Below are positions 36,790 to 46,355 of a stretch of DNA of 64,000 nt, piece by piece. The stretch's first letter is position 1, and every line of letters starts with the position of its first letter. The stretch is from Pseudoalteromonas luteoviolacea DSM 6061 (GTDB lineage: Bacteria > Pseudomonadota > Gammaproteobacteria > Enterobacterales > Alteromonadaceae): positions 62,001 to 126,000 of the forward strand of contig NZ_AUYB01000100.1 in the NCBI RefSeq assembly GCF_001625655.1, written 5' to 3'. A program made the translations under genes and the position numbers. The notes below the pieces were generated by a model. The model was not told where the DNA came from. It worked only from the letters and a program-made list of their open reading frames with translations, and did no database searches.

Positions 36790-39042
36790 ATGAGTTTAAG
36801 AACACAGCTAAGAAAAATATTGCCAAGCATTTCAATCACAGAACAAGAAGCGTTAGACGCAGGAGATGTTTGGCTTGAAGGCTCTATCTATCAAGGAAAG
36901 CCAGATTTTGGCGCTTTGCGAGCCGTAACTGAAGCTAAATTGTCTGCGGATGAGCAAGCGTTTTTAGATGGTCCAGTTAAGACTTTGATGTCGATGATCG
37001 ACGAAAATCATATTCAAAACTCTAAACACTTGCCTGAACACATCTTAGAATTTTTGAAAAAAGAAAAGTTCTTCTCGTTAATTATTCCAAAACAATATGG
37101 TGGGCTAGAATTTAGTCCTTATGCGAATTCTACCATCGTAGGGACTATTGCCACCAAATCATCTGCGGTTGCGGTTACCGTAATGGTACCTAACTCACTA
37201 GGTCCTGGAGAATTGCTACTGCACTACGGTACGGCTGAGCAACAAGCACATTACCTTCCAAGGCTCGCCAACGGTCGCGACATTCCTTGCTTTGCATTAA
37301 CTAGCCCTGAAGCAGGGTCTGATGCCGGTGGTATTCCAGATCAAGGTATCGTGACAAAAGGTATGCACGATGGCAAAGAGGTATTGGGACTAGAAGTCAC
37401 ATGGGATAAGCGATACATCACATTGGCACCGATTGCCACTGTATTGGGTTTAGCATTTAAAGTATTTGACCCTGAAGGCTTACTTGGCACAAAAGAATCG
37501 CTAGGTATTACCTGTGCATTAATTCCTAAATCGCACCCAGGTGTAGAGCTTGGTAACCGTCATGATCCAATGGGGATCCGATTCTATAATGGTACAACTC
37601 GCGGTAACAAAGTATTTATTCCGATGGATTTCATCATCGGTGGCCAGAAAAATATCGGCCGTGGATGGCAAATGTTGGTTAGCTGTTTGGGCGCTGGTAG
37701 GGGCATATCGCTTCCTGCACTCGGCGTTTCTACAAGTCAGGTCGCACTTAAATCTGCTTCTGAGTATGCAGCCGTGCGCGAACAGTTTGGTTTAGCAATT
37801 GGTCACTTTGAGGGTATTCAAGAAAAGCTAGCAGACATTGCTGGTAAAGCATATTTGCAAGAGTCTATGAGGGTTTTAACAACCGAAGGGCTAGGTATGG
37901 GTCTTAAGCCGTCAGTCGTGACCGCAATAGCTAAATATCATATGACTGAGCTTGGTAGAGATGTTCTTGACTCCGCAATGGACATATTGGCAGGTAAGGC
38001 CATTCAAAACGGCCCACAAAATACCTTGGCAAGTGGTTATGTTGCGCAGCCTATTGCGATTACAGTTGAAGGAGCAAATATCCTTACCAGAAACCTGATG
38101 ATATTTGGTCAGGGGGTTATGCGTTGTCACCCTTATCTGCAAAGTATGGTTGAATCTATCCACAGTGAATCTCCAACGGCAGATAAAGAGTTTAACAGGA
38201 TATTTAGGAAAACTATTGGATACAGCGTAGGAAACGGTTTACGAGCATTTAAGCTAGGTGCGTTCCCATTCTTAGCGTCAGGTACGTCAAAATTGCCAGA
38301 AGTTGTAGAGTATGAAAAAGCTGCTCAGCAGTTGTCTTCTAAGCTTGCTGTATATGCTGACTTTTCGCTCCTAGTACTAGGTGGTAAACTCAAGCAAGCG
38401 GAACTTTTATCTGCACGACTTGGTGACGTAATGAGCTTTGTTTATGCTGCGATGGCTTCTATACGTTACTACGAGCAAAAAGTGTCAGAGAGTGAGAGAG
38501 CGCAAGCAGCACCTTATTTCCATTACGCAACTCGTTATGCACTATCGGAAGCTGAGAAAGCTTTACACAAATTCTTAGACAATTTCCCGAGTAAAGCCGC
38601 AAGACGCTTTATGCGTGTGGCGACTGTAAACTTTAGCCATCGCATGCCAAAAATTAGTGATGACATGATCCGTGAGTTGGCTAAGGCATCGCAAATGGAC
38701 ACAACATTTAAGCAGCAATTAACTCACTTAGTCAAACCAACGCAAGGTGACGGTCATGATATTAACGAGCAGGCTTACAAAGCTAAAATGGCTTGTTTGG
38801 ATTCACTAAGTAAAGTTAAAAAAGCGCTCAAACGTCGTGAAATTAAAGCTGGTGTGTCTTTCGATGACACCCTAAATAACGCTTTTGTCGCGAGTGTAGT
38901 AAGTGAACAAGAATATATTAAGCTGGTTGACTATAACCGCAAGCGCGAAAAAGCAATTCGAGTGGATGAATTTGACTTTGATTTAAACCTCATTGCTGAT
39001 GAATCAACGGATGAGCGTTTAAAGGCCGCGGCAAATCAGTAA
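36790..39042 (+). CDS. fadE: Acyl-CoA dehydrogenase FadE
   Basis: 750 residues, near the long proteobacterial FadE type (E. coli 814), with an acyl-CoA dehydrogenase core (FFSLIIPKQYGGLEFSP, CFALTSPEAGSDAGGIPD, GRGWQMLVSCLGAGRGISLPA) and a C-terminal extension of about 270 residues specific to FadE. Catalyses the first step of fatty-acid beta-oxidation, passing electrons to ETF. The N-terminal transmembrane segments of E. coli FadE seem absent. Single gene, strong terminator. Confidence 0.95.
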   Translation: MSLRTQLRKILPSISITEQEALDAGDVWLEGSIYQGKPDFGALRAVTEAKLSADEQAFLDGPVKTLMSMIDENHIQNSKHLPEHILEFLKKEKFFSLIIPKQYGGLEFSPYANSTIVGTIATKSSAVAVTVMVPNSLGPGELLLHYGTAEQQAHYLPRLANGRDIPCFALTSPEAGSDAGGIPDQGIVTKGMHDGKEVLGLEVTWDKRYITLAPIATVLGLAFKVFDPEGLLGTKESLGITCALIPKSHPGVELGNRHDPMGIRFYNGTTRGNKVFIPMDFIIGGQKNIGRGWQMLVSCLGAGRGISLPALGVSTSQVALKSASEYAAVREQFGLAIGHFEGIQEKLADIAGKAYLQESMRVLTTEGLGMGLKPSVVTAIAKYHMTELGRDVLDSAMDILAGKAIQNGPQNTLASGYVAQPIAITVEGANILTRNLMIFGQGVMRCHPYLQSMVESIHSESPTADKEFNRIFRKTIGYSVGNGLRAFKLGAFPFLASGTSKLPEVVEYEKAAQQLSSKLAVYADFSLLVLGGKLKQAELLSARLGDVMSFVYAAMASIRYYEQKVSESERAQAAPYFHYATRYALSEAEKALHKFLDNFPSKAARRFMRVATVNFSHRMPKISDDMIRELAKASQMDTTFKQQLTHLVKPTQGDGHDINEQAYKAKMACLDSLSKVKKALKRREIKAGVSFDDTLNNAFVASVVSEQEYIKLVDYNRKREKAIRVDEFDFDLNLIADESTDERLKAAANQ

Positions 39043-39054
39043 CCCTTCTTAATC

Positions 39055-39084
39055 ACACCCGCTTATATCTATAAGCGGGTGTTT
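39055..39084 (+). terminator. Terminator of fadE
   Basis: ACACCCGCTTATA / TATAAGCGGGTGT, 13 bp perfect, 2-nt tip, then TTT. Confidence 0.88.
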
Positions 39085-39121
39085 CATATAGACTGCCCAA
39101 AAGTAATTAAAATACATTTAT

Positions 39122-40069
39122 ATGCAGTCTTCTCTCTATCAACAATTTCTTAAGGTTAGTAACAGCTCCGGGCGAATAGAGCTGTGGAATAGATGTGGCA
39201 CTTTAGAGAAATTTGTTATCGACTCAAAATACTACGTAGCAAAAATAAGCAAGGTACCGGACGACTTGCAGCACAAGCATATCGAGCAAACAGACTTTGC
39301 ATTGACTCGAAAAGTACGCAGTTATCAAAAAGAGCAACTATTTTATAAGCGATATGTTGGTATGCTCAGCCAAATTAGCTTGGCACCACAAGTATACGAA
39401 TTACACCACGAGCGGGGGACTTTTGTTACGCTGCTAGAAGATTTTGAAGCAATTGGGTTCCACAATAAAACGAGTGTTCAGCCCTCTGAAATTAAACAGA
39501 TACTAAATTGGTTAGCTGGCTTTCATGCTATTTGGCTAGAGGCGGCTGAAAATCACTCTATGCACGATGAGTTTGGAGAGGGTAATTATTGGCATTTAAA
39601 AACACGTCCAGATGAACTTGAAAAAATGCCTAGTTGCCAACTGAAGCAACAAGCTAAAAAAATTGATGAAGCATTGGGCGCAGCGAAATTCAGAACTTTG
39701 ATCCACGGAGATGCAAAGCTGGCAAATTTTGCGTTTAAGAAAGACGCAGTGATAGGCTATGACTTTCAGCATGTTGGTGTTGGAATTGGATTAGCTGATG
39801 TCATGTTATTATTTACGACAGTGCTCGAAAATGATGAGTTAGAGAGGTACTGTGAATCGTTGTTGGATTATTATTTTCAAGCCCTCGCAGAAAAAATGAA
39901 CAAGCTTAATATCCAGATACAGCCAAGCCAAGTTGAAACAGAGTGGCGCCCGTTATGGCCTATTTTATGGGCTGATTTTCATCGCTTCTTAGCTGGTTGG
40001 AAACCAGATCACAAAAAGATCAATCGTTTTATGAAAACACAGTCAAATAAACTACGAGTATTATTATGA
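39122..40069 (+). CDS. Phosphotransferase of the APH/ecdysteroid-kinase-like group
   Basis: 315 residues. The kinase-like catalytic core is visible: IHGDAKLANFAF near residue 193 (HxDxxxxN-type loop) and GYDFQHVGVGIGLADVMLL near 212 (metal-binding Asp). Relatives include EcKinase/CHK-like and choline- or aminoglycoside-type small-molecule kinases; substrate unknown. It is followed 13 nt later by an EamA transporter gene on the same strand, suggesting both act on one metabolite. Confidence 0.8.
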   Translation: MQSSLYQQFLKVSNSSGRIELWNRCGTLEKFVIDSKYYVAKISKVPDDLQHKHIEQTDFALTRKVRSYQKEQLFYKRYVGMLSQISLAPQVYELHHERGTFVTLLEDFEAIGFHNKTSVQPSEIKQILNWLAGFHAIWLEAAENHSMHDEFGEGNYWHLKTRPDELEKMPSCQLKQQAKKIDEALGAAKFRTLIHGDAKLANFAFKKDAVIGYDFQHVGVGIGLADVMLLFTTVLENDELERYCESLLDYYFQALAEKMNKLNIQIQPSQVETEWRPLWPILWADFHRFLAGWKPDHKKINRFMKTQSNKLRVLL

Positions 40070-40082
40070 GGCAGTTCAGTTA

Positions 40083-40901
40083 ATGGGGTTTGCTCTTTTA
40101 AGCGCTCTATTTTGGGTTGGGTTTGATTACACGCGCAAACGGCTGGCGACGCATTTTTCAGCCCCACTAATGTCGGTTGTTTTTAGCTCTCTTGTATTAC
40201 CTTGTTATGCAATATACTGGGTCTATGCTGATCGCTCTATTCCGAACTTTCAGTACTTTTATCCCGCGACTGTGAGTGGCCTTTTGGCGGGAATCGGCAG
40301 CGTTAGTTTCATAAGAGCATTGGCTGTTGGCAAAGTAGCAATTATGCTACCAATGCTTTGTTTAACTCCTGTTATATCAGGCTTATTCGCTTGGGTCTGG
40401 CTTGGTGAAGCTCTCAGTTTGGTTGAGGTAGGGGCAATTGCTATTTTGGTGAGTGCATCATTCGTTTTGCAAGGGGGAAGGTTAACTTTTCTAGAGCCGG
40501 GGAGTGGGTACATATCACTAACAGCAATATGCTGGGGCTGCTGTATTGTATTTGACAAACAAGCTTTGCAAGAAAGCAGTATAGAGTTCCATGTGATGTA
40601 CATTACTTTTGTTGTGCTTGTTTTCAATGGATTACTATTCAGGCCAAAGTTAGATTTTTCAAAGGCAATGAAATTTACAGGCCTTTGGGTCGGTGCTGCG
40701 GCATGCTTTTCTCTTGCTGTAACGTTTCAGTTTGTGGCATTACTAGACATTCAACCGGGTATTCTAGAGGCCTTAAAAAGGGCAATTGGTATAATTGGGG
40801 CTGGATTAATCGGTGTTTACGTGTTTCGAGAAAAGTTAACCCCAACACAGTGGTCCTGTATCGGGGTTATTTTAATTACGAGTGTAATATTCTCAGTGTG
40901 A
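40083..40901 (+). CDS. EamA/DMT-family transporter
   Basis: 272 residues with about nine to ten hydrophobic helices and internal duplication: LLAGIGSVSFIRALAVGKVAIMLPMLCLTPVISGLFAWVWLGEAL in the first half and FVALLDIQPGILEALKRAIGIIGAGLIGVYVFREKL in the second, the EamA pattern. Drug/metabolite exporter of unknown substrate. No ribosome site of its own, so probably coupled to the kinase gene. Its stop abuts the opposing protease stop with no gap. Confidence 0.87.
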   Translation: MGFALLSALFWVGFDYTRKRLATHFSAPLMSVVFSSLVLPCYAIYWVYADRSIPNFQYFYPATVSGLLAGIGSVSFIRALAVGKVAIMLPMLCLTPVISGLFAWVWLGEALSLVEVGAIAILVSASFVLQGGRLTFLEPGSGYISLTAICWGCCIVFDKQALQESSIEFHVMYITFVVLVFNGLLFRPKLDFSKAMKFTGLWVGAAACFSLAVTFQFVALLDIQPGILEALKRAIGIIGAGLIGVYVFREKLTPTQWSCIGVILITSVIFSV

Positions 40902-42551
40902 TTAGTTACACTTAGCTACTTTTCTCCACACGTTTGAGAATACATCCGGGCGAGCGCCACGTGACCACCAGATAGAGTGATACTCATATCCGTTGTAAGA
41001 AACTTTGTCTCCTACGCGGTAGAATGTTGAAGCACTCCAAGCCGATAGGCCAGTACATCCAGGAGGAGTTACTACATCATCAACAGTTACTTGCTTAACG
41101 ATGCTATCAAAATCACCTGCAGAGTTAGTAACTTTAAGAGTTACATCATAAGTGCCTGCTTGCGCATAAGTGTGACTAGGTGAACTCTGAGAGCTTGAGT
41201 TACCGTCACCGAATGTCCAGTTGTAAGTACCAACTGTTGAAGAGTTTGAGAATGTTGCTTTCAAACCGTCAGTTGTGTAGCTGAAGTTTGCAACAGGAAC
41301 TGGGTCTCCGCCGCCACACCCTTGTGCTAGATAATCGTATGCTGCTTTTGCTTGTACAATACCGTAACCATAAGAAGTATCACGACCAGCTGCGCCTTTA
41401 TCTTTAGCAGTTGCATTAAGTGCTGCACGGATATCAGCATTAGAACAATTCGGGAAGTTGCTCCAAACAAGTGCCGCGACACCTGAAACGTGAGGTGTTG
41501 CCATAGATGTACCACTGATACTTCTATATCCACCGTTGTTCCATGTAGAGTTGACACCTACACCAGGGCCCGCAATTTCAACTTGGCTGTTGTATTGAGA
41601 GAATGACGCTTTGTTCTCAGAGCTATCTACTGCGGCTACTGATACAACGTTGTTGTATGAAGCAGGGTAGCTCAGCGCACTGTTACCACCATTACCTGCC
41701 GCAGCGATGTGAAGCATACCGCGCTGATAACTTTGGTCAAATGCATTGCGCTCTGCGGTTGAGCTACCGCTGCCACCCAAGCTCATGCTTGTAATGTGAG
41801 AACCTGCTGCTTCACATTGGTTAATTGCTTCAATAAGATCTGAGCCATATGCCCAACGACCTGAATCATTGAATACTTTAACGATGTGAAGACCTAGATT
41901 ACCAGATGGGTTAACACCTACAACACCAGTACCATTTCCACCTAGCGCTGCGATTGTTCCAGCAACGTGTGTACCGTGACCATTACCGTCATTGTACCAA
42001 AGACCTGTGTCGTTTGAACCGTAACCATCGTCACCCGTTACGCCAGCACTAACTAGATCTTCGTGCGCACGATGATAACCTGTATCCATGATACAAACTT
42101 TACGGTTAGCTGCAGCAGCATCACTTACAAGTTTAGCTTGAACCATGTTGATACCGTAAGGAGTTGACTCTGCAAGCGGAGAAATACCAGCTTCGATTAC
42201 TTCAGGAACATAACGCTTTGGATCCACTTCTACAGTTTCAACATCGCCGCTTTTTTCAAGCTGAGCTAGCTGTTCTGGCGTTACTTCTAATACAACCGCA
42301 TTTATATTAGGTAGAGTTTTGATTGCAGTTGTATTTAGGTCATTTGCAAATAGCGATAAAGACTGTGCTTTAAACTCTGTAATTTCAGCGTTTGACATCG
42401 CAACAGGTAAAGTATTCGCCATTGCTTCGCTTTTCAGAGTGACAATCATACGCTCAGTATTAGACGCGTGTGCTGTGGCAGTACCAAGCGCAGACGCAAC
42501 GCCAAGGGCAAGTAAAGTACATTTAGTGCTTGTTAGAAAGTTGTGTTTCAT
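40902..42551 (-). CDS. Secreted subtilisin-like serine protease (S8) with PKD and chitin-binding-type domains
   Basis: 549 residues: signal peptide (to about 29), I9-type propeptide (about 30-115), catalytic domain with Asp156 (CIMDTGYH), His192 (GHGTHVAGT), oxyanion Asn287 (AAAGNGG) and Ser349 (GTSMATPH), PKD domain (about 415-498, YNWTFGDGNSS...HTYAQAGTYDVTLKV) and a C-terminal carbohydrate-binding module of the CBM5/12 type (about 505-549, LSAWSASTFYRVGDKVSYNGYEYHSIWW). Probably an exported enzyme that attacks proteins in chitin- or collagen-rich marine particles; such modules also help substrate swelling. Confidence 0.95.
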   Translation of the reverse strand: MKHNFLTSTKCTLLALGVASALGTATAHASNTERMIVTLKSEAMANTLPVAMSNAEITEFKAQSLSLFANDLNTTAIKTLPNINAVVLEVTPEQLAQLEKSGDVETVEVDPKRYVPEVIEAGISPLAESTPYGINMVQAKLVSDAAAANRKVCIMDTGYHRAHEDLVSAGVTGDDGYGSNDTGLWYNDGNGHGTHVAGTIAALGGNGTGVVGVNPSGNLGLHIVKVFNDSGRWAYGSDLIEAINQCEAAGSHITSMSLGGSGSSTAERNAFDQSYQRGMLHIAAAGNGGNSALSYPASYNNVVSVAAVDSSENKASFSQYNSQVEIAGPGVGVNSTWNNGGYRSISGTSMATPHVSGVAALVWSNFPNCSNADIRAALNATAKDKGAAGRDTSYGYGIVQAKAAYDYLAQGCGGGDPVPVANFSYTTDGLKATFSNSSTVGTYNWTFGDGNSSSQSSPSHTYAQAGTYDVTLKVTNSAGDFDSIVKQVTVDDVVTPPGCTGLSAWSASTFYRVGDKVSYNGYEYHSIWWSRGARPDVFSNVWRKVAKCN

Positions 42552-42741
42552 CTTGTTTGTCCTAGTTACATGTTGTTAACCAAATTAACTAAAACAGGTA
42601 TTTGCTCGACTGTCAACTGCGTGAAATTCATTCAATTTAAACCGATGATTAATGTATTTATAACAGGAGTGTAATTTAGATTAAATATTTGATCATTTAT
42701 TAAGCGTTGAATTGAATTTGTTTCAAATAGGGGTTAATAGA

Positions 42742-43818
42742 TTAGAAATTTAATTCGCTGTTAATCGTCATAATATTGTAATCTTTTTTATCATTGACGA
42801 ATTGAGAAAAGTCAACTTGATTTAGCCTATCTTCATGAATTGCTTTGTAGATTGGGGCAAATTCTGATTTATAAGGTCTAAAAATTGCAATCTTTTGGGT
42901 GCCAATATACTTTACCAATCCTTTTTGATATTTTTTTAATTCAATTAGTAGATATCCACCCAATAAAACGTGCCCACCGATTGAAATGTCAAGCTTTGAA
43001 TCATGCTCGTTGTCCCAATTTATCCCGCCTATTTGCAACTTATCTCTGATCCCCAGCTCAACAGCTGCTTGACTAACACCAAATGCAATGGCGTCATTAG
43101 CACACCACACTATGTCGAGATCTCTATATCGCCTTAGCAGTCCACGCGATAGCTCTAACGCTCGCTGTTTTGACCACTGCGCATCAACTTTATCTACCAA
43201 TGTCACATTTGAAACCCTGTTCGTGTAACTAAGTAGGCCTTGTTCCCTTTCTGTTGCGGCATTAGTGGCTATGTCTCCCAAAAAAGCCAACATCGTATGG
43301 TTTTGAGTCTTTGGAGGAGTCGTGTTTGCTTTATGAACTAGTTCTCGTGCAAGTAAACGTCCTGCTTGATAATTATCCGGTAAAATAGCTGCTTTGACTC
43401 CAAACCCTTTTGCAGAAAGCCTCTCGAGGGCAAGCTTATTGGGGCTATTCAACAAAAATAGAATATTTTGATGGGTTTTTTCTGACGAGAGGAGAACTTC
43501 TGTGATCACGCGCTTTTCATCAACAAGTATCAGGTATTCAGCATCGGATTCTAAAGCTTGTCTAGTTAGCTGCTTCATTAGGATATGGTTGCGCTGAGCA
43601 AACAAAGTAGTCAATTCAATATTAGTGTCTTCAGCTACTGCATCCATGATATTTGATACATTAAACCAAAAATTACCCGTTGGGTTATCGCTATTAAAAC
43701 CGGGATTAATGAAAGTAACCTTAAGAGGTTTGGAAGCATGGGCATCAAAACTGCTCACTACAATGGATAAAGGAAACACTATTAATACAAGCAGATATAA
43801 AAAGTTATAAATTTTCAA
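42742..43818 (-). CDS. Orphan periplasmic binding protein, LacI/sugar-binding type
   Basis: 358 residues. Signal peptide to about residue 28. Two-lobed type-I binding-protein pattern: KPLKVTFINPGFNSDNPTGNFWFNVSNIMDAVAED, ILPDNYQAGRLLARELV (as in RbsB-like proteins), AFLGDIATNAATEREQGL and DIVWCANDAIAFGVSQAAVELG. No ABC transporter genes and no histidine kinase are near it. It may bind a sugar or autoinducer-like ligand and act with a distant sensor. Confidence 0.83.
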   Translation of the reverse strand: MKIYNFLYLLVLIVFPLSIVVSSFDAHASKPLKVTFINPGFNSDNPTGNFWFNVSNIMDAVAEDTNIELTTLFAQRNHILMKQLTRQALESDAEYLILVDEKRVITEVLLSSEKTHQNILFLLNSPNKLALERLSAKGFGVKAAILPDNYQAGRLLARELVHKANTTPPKTQNHTMLAFLGDIATNAATEREQGLLSYTNRVSNVTLVDKVDAQWSKQRALELSRGLLRRYRDLDIVWCANDAIAFGVSQAAVELGIRDKLQIGGINWDNEHDSKLDISIGGHVLLGGYLLIELKKYQKGLVKYIGTQKIAIFRPYKSEFAPIYKAIHEDRLNQVDFSQFVNDKKDYNIMTINSELNF

Positions 43819-43899
43819 AATGTAAACGCCCTTTACATGGCCCAGTCTTGTGCGGTCTGCATATTTCTATATACTAGCGCAATCTGCATAGGGGGTGTT

Positions 43900-44286
43900 A
43901 TGAAGTTTGTATTTATTACGGCATTTTTGTTGTCTAGTTTTGCCATTGCCAAAGCACAAGATCTTAACCAAGTGATGAAAAAGATGGGCCATGAATATAA
44001 GCTGGCTATTAAATCTCAAACACACAATGAAATGTCACGTCATATTGCAGCATTTATCTTATTGGTAGAGCAAGCCAAAGAGCAGAAGTTTACTGATGAC
44101 AAAGCTCAAGAATCGTTAAAAGGTTTGAACCTTACCCTTGAGTTAGCCAAACAAGCTGCAATCTTGGCAAATGAAAAAGAACTGCATGCCGCTAAATTAA
44201 AGCTCAAGGAAGTTGATGAACTACGTATCAAGTATCATAAACTACACGAGCCACCGAGTGTGTGGGAGCTGCTATTTGGGGGCTAA
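43900..44286 (+). CDS. Cytochrome b562 family protein
   Basis: 128 residues from ATG 43900 with GGGGGTG as ribosome site; the longer frame upstream lacks support. Signal peptide MKFVFITAFLLSSFAIAKA, then a four-helix bundle. Likely heme ligands are Met26 (LNQVMKKM) and His113 (RIKYHKLH), matching the Met7/His102 pair of E. coli CybC. Soluble periplasmic electron-transfer or heme protein; physiological partner unknown. Stop overlaps that of the convergent TonB receptor gene by 3 nt. Confidence 0.82.
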   Translation: MKFVFITAFLLSSFAIAKAQDLNQVMKKMGHEYKLAIKSQTHNEMSRHIAAFILLVEQAKEQKFTDDKAQESLKGLNLTLELAKQAAILANEKELHAAKLKLKEVDELRIKYHKLHEPPSVWELLFGG

Positions 44287-46115
44287 TTTTGCCAATCTAG
44301 TTGTATTGCAATTTGTCTTTCTTCAACGAAAGGCGCATCTTCGTCCGCAGTCGTTTTGAATTCACTATCTAGCAAATTGGTTATTTTGAAAGTGCCAGCC
44401 CAGTGTTTGTTAATCTTCCATTTTGCGTAGGCATTTAGTGTGGTCGAACTTGAGATTTCTTGTTCTGCTGGGCTTACTCTATGTTTTTTAAAACGGTGAG
44501 ATAGTTCACTTGATAGCTCTATCTCTCTCCAGTAAGTTCGGTGCGACAAGTTGGTTTTTAGTGGTGTAATCCCTTGTATAAATTCACCATTCGATTGCTG
44601 ACCTGATTGTTTAGCTAGACTCCATGTGAAAGCGTGTTCAGGCATAGGCGTGAAGTCTACAGCGACTTCAAAACCACTTAAACTAACATTATCTAAGTTA
44701 TTATATGTTCGATCACCATTAGAGAGCTTGGTGCGTTCAATAAAATTGCGTAGTTCGCTTTTATATACATTTAAACGACCTGAAATCACCGAATGTGAAT
44801 ATAAGTAATTGAACTCGAGAGTTTTGCTTGTTTCGGGTTCAAGTGACTCATTGCCAAATGTGTTTCCTCTTGGTGTAACACCATTAAAATAAAGCTCTGT
44901 TATAGAAGGGAATCTAAACGCTGTGCTGTAAGAAGCTTTAAACGTGTGATTTTTAGCCTGTCGTTCAATTGCGCCTTGATATGATAAGTGGTTGTCTGTG
45001 CGACTGAGGCCGGCGTTTTGTGCTTTAAAATAGTCATATCGTGCGCCGAGGTTTATTTTTAAGTCAGCTAGTTTGATGGCTGCACTGGCATAGGGAGCAA
45101 CGTTGTGGGTGTTACCGTCAATCAATACTTGATCTGTTTTGATGTGCTCTAGCGAGGTTTCGCTATCCGCTATTTTAATACCGCCTCTGGATATCCAATC
45201 GACACCAAATCGCCATGAGCTCGATGATGCATGAGTGCTACTGTAGAGGTTCATGCCATAGGTGTGGGACTGGTAAGCTGTTAAGTTCTCTCTTTTTCCA
45301 ATTCGTTTTACAAGGCTGTCCCAGTTTTGATAGTGGTGAAACGCTTTTATCAGCCAGCTATCAGAATACAAAGTAGCTTGCATTAAACTGTGGTTGTCCT
45401 CTGGGTATATCGCTAATTGAGTTTCAGGGTATTGGAGGCTGCTTTTACCAATGTCACTGCCTAAGGAAGGCAGCCAACTAATATTGTAATCATAGTGGTC
45501 AAAAAGGTTTCCTTGATGGTACAGAGAAGCTGCAAATTGTTTGTACTCTGAGTTGAGCGGCAAACCAGATGCCGTTTTTGCATTGTCAGACTGCCTAAAG
45601 CTAGCCGCGAATGAATTAGACATGCTGCCATGACCAATCGTCATGCTGGTCGCATTCGTAGGTGCTTGTTGGGTAATACTGAAGGTAAACTCTTCGGGTT
45701 TACGTGTTGAAAGGTTAAGAACACCACCAAGCGCGCCTGAACCATGTAGTAGAGAACCTGAACTACGATTGACTTCAATCAATGCAACCAAAGACGGTGG
45801 GAGAAAAGAAGCTGAATTACCGGCTCGTCTGTCAGTGATTATTGGAATACCGTCTACAGTAGTTCGAATTCGCCAAGCACTGAGGCCGCGAACACTATAA
45901 CTTTGAAACAATCCCCCTTGTCCTGTTTTATTCAGGCCAGGGAATCTTTCTAGATAATCAGCAATATTGGTATTTGGAGAGCTATATGCGCTTGGAGGCA
46001 GGGATTCGACTGTACGATTAGCAAAAATTTCTTCCTGTAGGAGGTTTTTTCCTGCGTATATTTCAACTACTTCGACATCGTTTGCTGCAACTGCTAATCC
46101 CATTAATTCAATCAT
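44283..46115 (-). CDS. TonB-dependent outer-membrane receptor
   Basis: 610 residues. Plug domain: TNIADYLERFPGLNKTGQGGLFQSYSVRGLSAWRIRTTVDGIPI...GSGALGGVLNLSTRKP; barrel ends in IAIQLDWQN, the C-terminal aromatic strand. Size fits siderophore/heme/vitamin receptors. The N-terminus is unusual: MIELMGLAVAAND is too short and acidic for a signal peptide, and an in-frame stop lies six codons upstream. An eight-codon frame with a strong ribosome site (46108-46131) overlaps the start. Either a frameshift or a degenerate signal. Ligand unknown; the flanking cytochrome b562 gene hints at heme. Confidence 0.87.
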   Translation of the reverse strand: MIELMGLAVAANDVEVVEIYAGKNLLQEEIFANRTVESLPPSAYSSPNTNIADYLERFPGLNKTGQGGLFQSYSVRGLSAWRIRTTVDGIPIITDRRAGNSASFLPPSLVALIEVNRSSGSLLHGSGALGGVLNLSTRKPEEFTFSITQQAPTNATSMTIGHGSMSNSFAASFRQSDNAKTASGLPLNSEYKQFAASLYHQGNLFDHYDYNISWLPSLGSDIGKSSLQYPETQLAIYPEDNHSLMQATLYSDSWLIKAFHHYQNWDSLVKRIGKRENLTAYQSHTYGMNLYSSTHASSSSWRFGVDWISRGGIKIADSETSLEHIKTDQVLIDGNTHNVAPYASAAIKLADLKINLGARYDYFKAQNAGLSRTDNHLSYQGAIERQAKNHTFKASYSTAFRFPSITELYFNGVTPRGNTFGNESLEPETSKTLEFNYLYSHSVISGRLNVYKSELRNFIERTKLSNGDRTYNNLDNVSLSGFEVAVDFTPMPEHAFTWSLAKQSGQQSNGEFIQGITPLKTNLSHRTYWREIELSSELSHRFKKHRVSPAEQEISSSTTLNAYAKWKINKHWAGTFKITNLLDSEFKTTADEDAPFVEERQIAIQLDWQN

Positions 46116-46355
46116 ATATCTCCATAAACATTATTTTCTCCGTGGAATAATTGGTATTTGTTACTACACTTTGCTCGGATACCTATCAAGATATGAAAGA
46201 TGTTAAATGTGTTCGTGTGAAGATTCAAACAATTTTGACACTTGTAAATGGGTGTGATTTGCAATCTGTGGTTAAGCACTAGTCGTCATATTTATCGTTT
46301 ATCGTAATGACCCGATAGGTCAGCAAAATTGTTACGAAAAAAAGGGATAGAACCA

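Noticed and set aside
45643..45900. Plus-strand frame within the TonB receptor
   Set aside because: Shadow of the conserved plug domain.
46116..46150. Fur-box-like A/T-rich sequence before the TonB receptor
   Set aside because: Match to the 19-bp Fur palindrome is too weak and not symmetric.
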